From positions 1 through 64,000 of the forward strand of contig QHUM01000050.1 of NCBI GenBank assembly GCA_003222135.1: a stretch of DNA of 64,000 bases, given 5' to 3'. Positions 59,605 to 64,000 of the stretch are shown here, in pieces (within the stretch, counting starts at the first letter, position 1; the number at the start of each line of letters is the position of its first letter). The DNA comes from Gemmatimonadota bacterium (GTDB taxonomy: Bacteria > Gemmatimonadota > Gemmatimonadetes > Gemmatimonadales > GWC2-71-9). The position numbers and the translations under genes are program-made. Under the pieces are notes generated by a model, which made no database searches, had not been told where the DNA came from, and was given only the letters and a program-made list of their open reading frames with translations.

Positions 59605-62457
59605 ATGCCTTCGTCCCCCGAGCGGGTCATCATCCGCAACGCACGGCAGCACAACCTCAAGGGGATCACGGTCGAGCTGCCACGCCGCGCGCTCACCGTG
59701 ATCACCGGCCCGTCGGGGTCGGGGAAGAGCACGCTCGCGTTCGACACGCTGTACGCCGAGGGGCAGCGCCGCTACATCGAGTCGCTCTCGACGTACGCCA
59801 AGCAGTTCCTCGACCGCATGCCCAAGCCCTTGGTGGACGCGATCGAGGGGATTTCGCCCGCCGTCGCGATCGAGCAGAAGAATCCCACCACGAGCAGCCG
59901 CTCGACCGTCGGGACCGCGACGGAGATCTACGACTTCTTGAGGCTGTTGTGGGCGCGGGTCGGGACGCAGTATTGCGTCAAGTGCGGGCACGAGGTCAAG
60001 GTCGACACGGTGCAGGAGGTGGTGGACCACCTCATTGCGGATTGCGGATTGCCGATTGCGGATTTGAACGACCACGCCAGCCAATCCGCAATCCGAAATC
60101 CACAATCCGCAATCGTCGTGACCTTTCCGCTGCCACCGTCGGCCCACCGGCCCGAGGTCGAGCTCGCGGCCCAATTGCGGGCCGCGGGGTTCGTCCGAGC
60201 GCAGCTCGACGGCGCGGTGGTGCGGCTGGACGAGCCCGACGCCGAGCGCCAGGTGCGCGGGGCGGAAGAGGTGTTGGTCGTAGTCGACCGGCTCCCGGCA
60301 TCAGAGGGGAATCGGGGACGGCTCGCCGACGCGGTCGCGACCGCGTTCAACGAGGGTGAGGGTGTGGCGGTGGCGCTCGAGAACGGCGACCGCCGCCGCT
60401 TCTCCGAGCACCCGACGTGCTCGCACTGCGCCACGCCGGCCCCCGCGCTCACGCCCATCCTGTTCTCCTTCAACAACCCGCGTGGCGCGTGCCCGGGGTG
60501 CAACGGATTCGGGGCGGTGCTCGAGTATGACGAGTCGCTCATCGTGCCCGACCCTAAGCGGAGCCTGGTGCAAGGGGCGCTCGATCCGTGGACCAAGCCG
60601 CGCTACGAAGGCCGCCGGCGCATCCTGCGGGAGGCGGCGCGCGCCGGTGGGATTGCGCTCGATACCGCATGGCGCGACCTGCCCGAGCGGGACCGCCATT
60701 TTCTGCTGCACGGCGCCGGCGGTCGCTTCCTCGGCATGCTGCCATTCCTCGAGCGCCTGGAGGCGAAGCGCTACAAGCAGTACATCCGGGTCTTCCTCCG
60801 CCAATACCAGCTCGCCAAGACGTGCCCTGCCTGCGGCGGCGCGCGCCTCAAGCCCGAAGCGCTCGCCGTCCGGATCGGCGGAAAGAGCATCGCGGAAGTC
60901 GCCGCGTTGACGGCGGGGGGTGTGCGCGACTGGATGGCGGGGCTCGAGCTGCCACCATTCGCGCGGGCGGTCGCCGTCCACATTCTGGCGGAGCTCACAG
61001 CGCGCCTCTCGTTCGTGAACGACGTCGGCCTGGGATACTTGACGCTCGACCGCCTGACCCGCACCCTGTCGGGCGGCGAGGCACAGCGCATCGCGCTCTC
61101 GAACGCGCTCGGGTCACACCTCGTGGATACGCTGTACGTGCTGGACGAGCCCTCCGTCGGGCTGCACCCGGCGGACATCGACCGGCTGCTGGGGCTGCTG
61201 CGTCGCCTCGCCGATGCCGGCAACACCGTGGCGGTGGTGGAGCACGACCCGGCGGCGATGCGCGCGGCCGACTGGATGATCGAGCTCGGTCCCGGGAGCG
61301 GCGAGGCGGGCGGGCAAGTCGTGTATCAGGGGCCGGCGGCGGCGGTGCGCGAAGCCGGCACGCTCACGGGGCAGTACCTCTCGGGCGAGAAGCGGATCGG
61401 GGTCCCGTCGGCGCGCCGCCCCACTCGGCGCTGGCTCGCGCTCAGCGGCGCCCGCCTGCACAACCTCGCGGGGGTGGACATGCGGATTCCGCTAGGCACG
61501 TTGACGGTCGTCACGGGTGTCTCGGGCTCCGGCAAGTCGACGCTCGTGCACGACGTCCTGTATCGCCAGCTCGAGGCCCGCCTCACCGGCGCCCACACCG
61601 CCAAGCAGCACTTGGGCGAGCCGGTCGGCGCCGTGCGTGCCCTCGAAGGCTGGGAGGCGATCGCGGACGTGGTGCTCGTCGATCAGGCGCCGATCGGTCG
61701 GACCCCCCGGTCGAACCCGGTGACCTACATCAAAGCGTTCGACGAGCTGCGCGGTTTGTTCGCCGCCGAGCCGCTGGCGCGGGCGCGCGGTTACACGCCG
61801 AGCACGTTCTCCTTCAACGTGGCGGGGGGCCGGTGTGAGGCGTGTGAGGGCGCGGGACACGTGCTGGTCGAGATGGTGTTTCTCGCCAACGTGTTCGTGC
61901 CGTGCGAGATGTGCGAAGGCAAGCGGTTCAAGAAAGAGGTCCTCGACGTCAAGCTCCAGGGGAGCGCGATCCACGAGGTGCTCGAGTGGACCGTGGATCA
62001 AGCGCTCCAGCGCTTCCACCGTCGGCCGCGGCTGGCGCGCGCCCTCTGGCACCTGCAGCAGGTGGGGCTGGGCTACCTGCGGCTGGGCCAGCCGGCGACG
62101 ACCCTCTCCGGTGGCGAGGCGCAACGTCTCAAGATCGCGCGCGAGCTGGCGCTGGCGGGGGGGTCGAAACGCGGCGCGGGAGGCCGCAAGCTCTACATCC
62201 TGGACGAGCCGACCACCGGCCTGCATCTCGACGACGTGCGGACTCTGTGCCGCGTGCTCGACCGGCTGGTCGACGCCGGGCACACGGTGCTCGTGATCGA
62301 GCACCACCTCGACGTGGTGAAGCGGGCCGACTGGCTCATCGACTTGGGCCCCGGTGCGGGCGACGCCGGCGGTCGCGTGGTGGCCCAGGGCACTCCGGAG
62401 AGCGTCGCCCGCGTCGCCGCGTCGGTGACCGGCCGCTATCTGCGGGACCTCACCTGA
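59605..62457 (+). CDS. uvrA: Excinuclease ABC subunit A
   Basis: A 950-residue UvrA, the damage-recognising ATPase of nucleotide excision repair. It has two ABC modules: Walker A GPSGSGKSTLAFDTLYAEG near residue 34 with signature LSGGEAQRIALS, and GVSGSGKSTLVHDVLY with LSGGEAQRLKIAREL. Zinc fingers are CSHC with CPGC and CEAC with CEMC. Residues about 144-170 are encoded by a palindromic repeat and interrupt the region between CGHEVKVDTVQEVVDHL and VVTFPLPP, where E. coli UvrA has only a few residues. The protein is still full length in all motifs. Its TGA shares a base with the ATG of the following kinase gene. Confidence 0.96.
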   Translation: MPSSPERVIIRNARQHNLKGITVELPRRALTVITGPSGSGKSTLAFDTLYAEGQRRYIESLSTYAKQFLDRMPKPLVDAIEGISPAVAIEQKNPTTSSRSTVGTATEIYDFLRLLWARVGTQYCVKCGHEVKVDTVQEVVDHLIADCGLPIADLNDHASQSAIRNPQSAIVVTFPLPPSAHRPEVELAAQLRAAGFVRAQLDGAVVRLDEPDAERQVRGAEEVLVVVDRLPASEGNRGRLADAVATAFNEGEGVAVALENGDRRRFSEHPTCSHCATPAPALTPILFSFNNPRGACPGCNGFGAVLEYDESLIVPDPKRSLVQGALDPWTKPRYEGRRRILREAARAGGIALDTAWRDLPERDRHFLLHGAGGRFLGMLPFLERLEAKRYKQYIRVFLRQYQLAKTCPACGGARLKPEALAVRIGGKSIAEVAALTAGGVRDWMAGLELPPFARAVAVHILAELTARLSFVNDVGLGYLTLDRLTRTLSGGEAQRIALSNALGSHLVDTLYVLDEPSVGLHPADIDRLLGLLRRLADAGNTVAVVEHDPAAMRAADWMIELGPGSGEAGGQVVYQGPAAAVREAGTLTGQYLSGEKRIGVPSARRPTRRWLALSGARLHNLAGVDMRIPLGTLTVVTGVSGSGKSTLVHDVLYRQLEARLTGAHTAKQHLGEPVGAVRALEGWEAIADVVLVDQAPIGRTPRSNPVTYIKAFDELRGLFAAEPLARARGYTPSTFSFNVAGGRCEACEGAGHVLVEMVFLANVFVPCEMCEGKRFKKEVLDVKLQGSAIHEVLEWTVDQALQRFHRRPRLARALWHLQQVGLGYLRLGQPATTLSGGEAQRLKIARELALAGGSKRGAGGRKLYILDEPTTGLHLDDVRTLCRVLDRLVDAGHTVLVIEHHLDVVKRADWLIDLGPGAGDAGGRVVAQGTPESVARVAASVTGRYLRDLT
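60034..60113. repeat. Palindromic repeat element inserted in frame in uvrA
   Basis: The left arm 60034-60064 and right arm 60083-60113 are 31 bp each and pair at 28 positions, with an 18-nt loop. Each arm is built of 7-bp words ATTGCGG or relatives. The element is about 81 bp long (27 codons) and adds the peptide IADCGLPIADLN...SAIRNPQSAI without breaking the frame. Its AT content is visibly higher than that of the surrounding gene. Confidence 0.9.
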
Positions 62458-64000
62458 TGGCGGACACCCTGCTCCGCGTCCTCATCGTCGAAGACTCGGA
62501 GAGCGACGCAGAGCTCATGCTGCGCGCGCTGCGCCAGGGCGGGTTCGAGATCGTGCAGGAGCGCGTGCAAACCGCCGACGCGATGCGCGCGGCGCTGGCC
62601 CGGCACCCGTGGGACGTGGTGCTGAGCGACTACTCCCTGCCCCACTTCGACGCACCGGCGGCGCTCGCCGTGGTGCGCGCCACGGCGCCCGACGTGCCGT
62701 TCATCGTGGTCTCCGGCAGCGTCGGCGAGGACACGGCCGTCGCGGTGATGCAGGCGGGGGCCGCCGACTACATCATGAAGGACCGGCTGCAGCGCCTCGC
62801 CCCCGCCGTCACGCGGGCCGTCGAAGGGGCCGCCGTGCGGCGTGAGCGCCGCCAGCTGGAGGAGCAGCTGCAGCACTCGCAACGAATGGAAGCGGTGGGC
62901 CGGCTGGCGGGTGGGATCGCCCACGATTTCAACAACGTCCTGACCGCCGTGCTGGGCTCGATCGAGCTGCTGTTGCTCGACGCGCCGCCCGACCGCCCGC
63001 ACCGCGAGGAGCTCGACATCATCCGCGACGCGGCGACCCGCGCCAGGGACCTGATCCGCCAGCTGCTCGCCTTCAGCGCGCGACAGGTCCTGCAACCCAT
63101 GGTGGTCGACTTGAATCGCCTGGTCAAAGACATCGCCAAGCTGCTGCGCCGCCTGATCGGCGAAGACATCGCCCTCGAGACCACGCTCGCGCCCGCGCTG
63201 GGGGCCGTTCGGGTCGACACCGGACAGATCGAGCAGGTGCTCGTCAACCTCGCCGTCAACGCCCGGGACGCGATGCCCCAGGGTGGCCGCTTGGCGATCG
63301 AGACGGACAATGTCGAGGTGGACGGGACGCGGGCGCCGCCCGCCGCGACCGTCCCCGCGGGGCGCTACGTGCTGCTCCAGGTGTCGGACAGCGGGGTCGG
63401 CATCGACGCCCTAGTCCAGGCACACCTGTTCGAGCCGTTCTTCACGACGAAGCCGCGCGGCAAGGGAACGGGACTCGGCCTTGCCACGGTGTACGGCATC
63501 GTGCGTCAGAGTGAGGGCCACGTTACCGTGGAGAGCACGCCGGGACGGGGCGCGACGTTCCGCATCTACCTGCCGCGCGTCGAGGCACCGCTCGACCCCA
63601 CTGAGAGCCCGAGTCCCGTGGCCGCGCCCGCCGCGGGCACCGAGACGATCTTGCTTGCCGAAGACGAGCGGCTGGTTCGGGTGCTGGCGCAGAAGGTGCT
63701 CGAGCGGGCGGGCTACCGTGTGTTGGTGGCCACGGGAGGGACCGAAGCGCTCGCCGTGGCCGAGCACCACGACGGCCCGATTCATCTGCTCCTGACCGAC
63801 GTGGTGATGCCGGAGATGAACGGCCGCGAGCTGGCGCGCCGCCTGGCGGCGCTGCGCCCCGGCGTGCGCGTGTTGTACATGTCCGGCTACGCCGACGAAG
63901 CGGTCGCCCAGCACGGCGTACTCGATCCGGACACCGCGTTCCTGCAGAAACCGTTCACGCCCGAGGGGTTGGCGAAAAAGGTGCGCGGTGTGCTGGACGG
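62457..64000 (+). CDS. Hybrid histidine kinase (REC-HisKA-HATPase-REC), 3' end outside window
   Basis: From ATG 62457 (TGATG overlap with uvrA) the frame is open to the window end (514 codons). Domain order: receiver 1 (LRVLIVEDSESDAELM, phospho-acceptor in VVLSDYSLP near residue 56, lysine in YIMKDRL), and HisKA with the phospho-His in GGIAHDFNNVLTAVLGS near residue 155. The HATPase follows (NLAVNARDAMPQGG, VSDSGVGID, FFTTKPRGKGTGLGLATVYGIV), then receiver 2 (ILLAEDERLVRVLAQ, LLLTDVVMPEMNG, FLQKPFTPEGL). It has no transmembrane helix, so it is a cytoplasmic phosphorelay protein, probably driven by phosphotransfer to receiver 1. The signal and output are unknown. Confidence 0.9.
   Translation, partial: MADTLLRVLIVEDSESDAELMLRALRQGGFEIVQERVQTADAMRAALARHPWDVVLSDYSLPHFDAPAALAVVRATAPDVPFIVVSGSVGEDTAVAVMQAGAADYIMKDRLQRLAPAVTRAVEGAAVRRERRQLEEQLQHSQRMEAVGRLAGGIAHDFNNVLTAVLGSIELLLLDAPPDRPHREELDIIRDAATRARDLIRQLLAFSARQVLQPMVVDLNRLVKDIAKLLRRLIGEDIALETTLAPALGAVRVDTGQIEQVLVNLAVNARDAMPQGGRLAIETDNVEVDGTRAPPAATVPAGRYVLLQVSDSGVGIDALVQAHLFEPFFTTKPRGKGTGLGLATVYGIVRQSEGHVTVESTPGRGATFRIYLPRVEAPLDPTESPSPVAAPAAGTETILLAEDERLVRVLAQKVLERAGYRVLVATGGTEALAVAEHHDGPIHLLLTDVVMPEMNGRELARRLAALRPGVRVLYMSGYADEAVAQHGVLDPDTAFLQKPFTPEGLAKKVRGVLD

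Overview
The window is a stretch of a high-GC, Gram-negative (diderm) bacterial chromosome. Outer-membrane features are plentiful: a TonB-dependent receptor, a porin, small beta-barrels, SurA-type chaperones and a WaaF-like glycosyltransferase. Together with a BTAD-TolB type regulator, the short HisG plus HisZ pair, heavy GTG/TTG start use and many 4-base gene overlaps, this fits Gemmatimonadota best. That placement is an inference: no rRNA is present and no database was searched. No prophage, CRISPR array or insertion sequence was seen.

Layout. 1-3.2 kb: a truncated BTAD-type regulator facing two secreted lipoproteins, with a leftover copy of a signal-peptide start between them. 3.2-5.6 kb: tRNA-Ile(GAT), a very acidic small protein and typA. 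5.6-10.8 kb: a CDF metal exporter and hisD on the minus strand, facing a CorC/HlyC membrane protein, hisZ and hisG. 10.8-20.4 kb: a tightly packed minus-strand run in transcription order DUF58 protein, BatA-like membrane protein, mfd, two periplasmic peptidyl-prolyl isomerases and pdxA. 20.5-26.5 kb: a DUF4384 protein, an M28 peptidase, an N-terminally short rho and lepA. 26.5-38.3 kb: a secreted phospholipase-D-like protein and a small barrel, followed by a co-directional run of glycosyltransferase, ROK kinase, PfkB kinase, a STAS/HATPase pair, a trans-sulfuration enzyme and the division set ftsE-ftsX-envC. 38.4-41.5 kb: a GGDEF protein, pcm and nfo. 41.5-50.8 kb: a metal (probably zinc) acquisition locus. 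50.8-56 kb: malic enzyme, PEP carboxykinase and an HD hydrolase. 56-59.5 kb: PP2C phosphatase, triple-FHA protein and a flippase-like membrane protein. 59.6-64 kb: uvrA and a hybrid histidine kinase cut by the window end.

The most unusual region is 41.4-50.8 kb. Two short secreted His/Cys-rich proteins each precede an outer-membrane channel gene (a porin and a TonB receptor). Between them lie a ZnuA-like binding protein and a ZnuB-like permease but no ATPase. Behind them sit two predicted zinc metalloproteases and a barrel. The porin is broken by an exact 149-bp second copy of sequence from the nfo/His-Cys gene junction 1.5 kb upstream, which is either a real rearrangement or an assembly error.

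A second theme is short palindromic repeats inside genes. A 31-bp inverted pair sits in frame in uvrA and adds about 27 residues. Three copies of a 30-bp unit surround and partly encode the start of envC. A perfect 17-bp inverted repeat separates the divergent flippase and uvrA genes, and a close relative lies inside mfd. A third theme is translation starts: several genes have a TA-N3-T hexamer 8-11 nt before the start codon and no Shine-Dalgarno sequence, which suggests leaderless mRNAs, and nfo appears to start at CTG.
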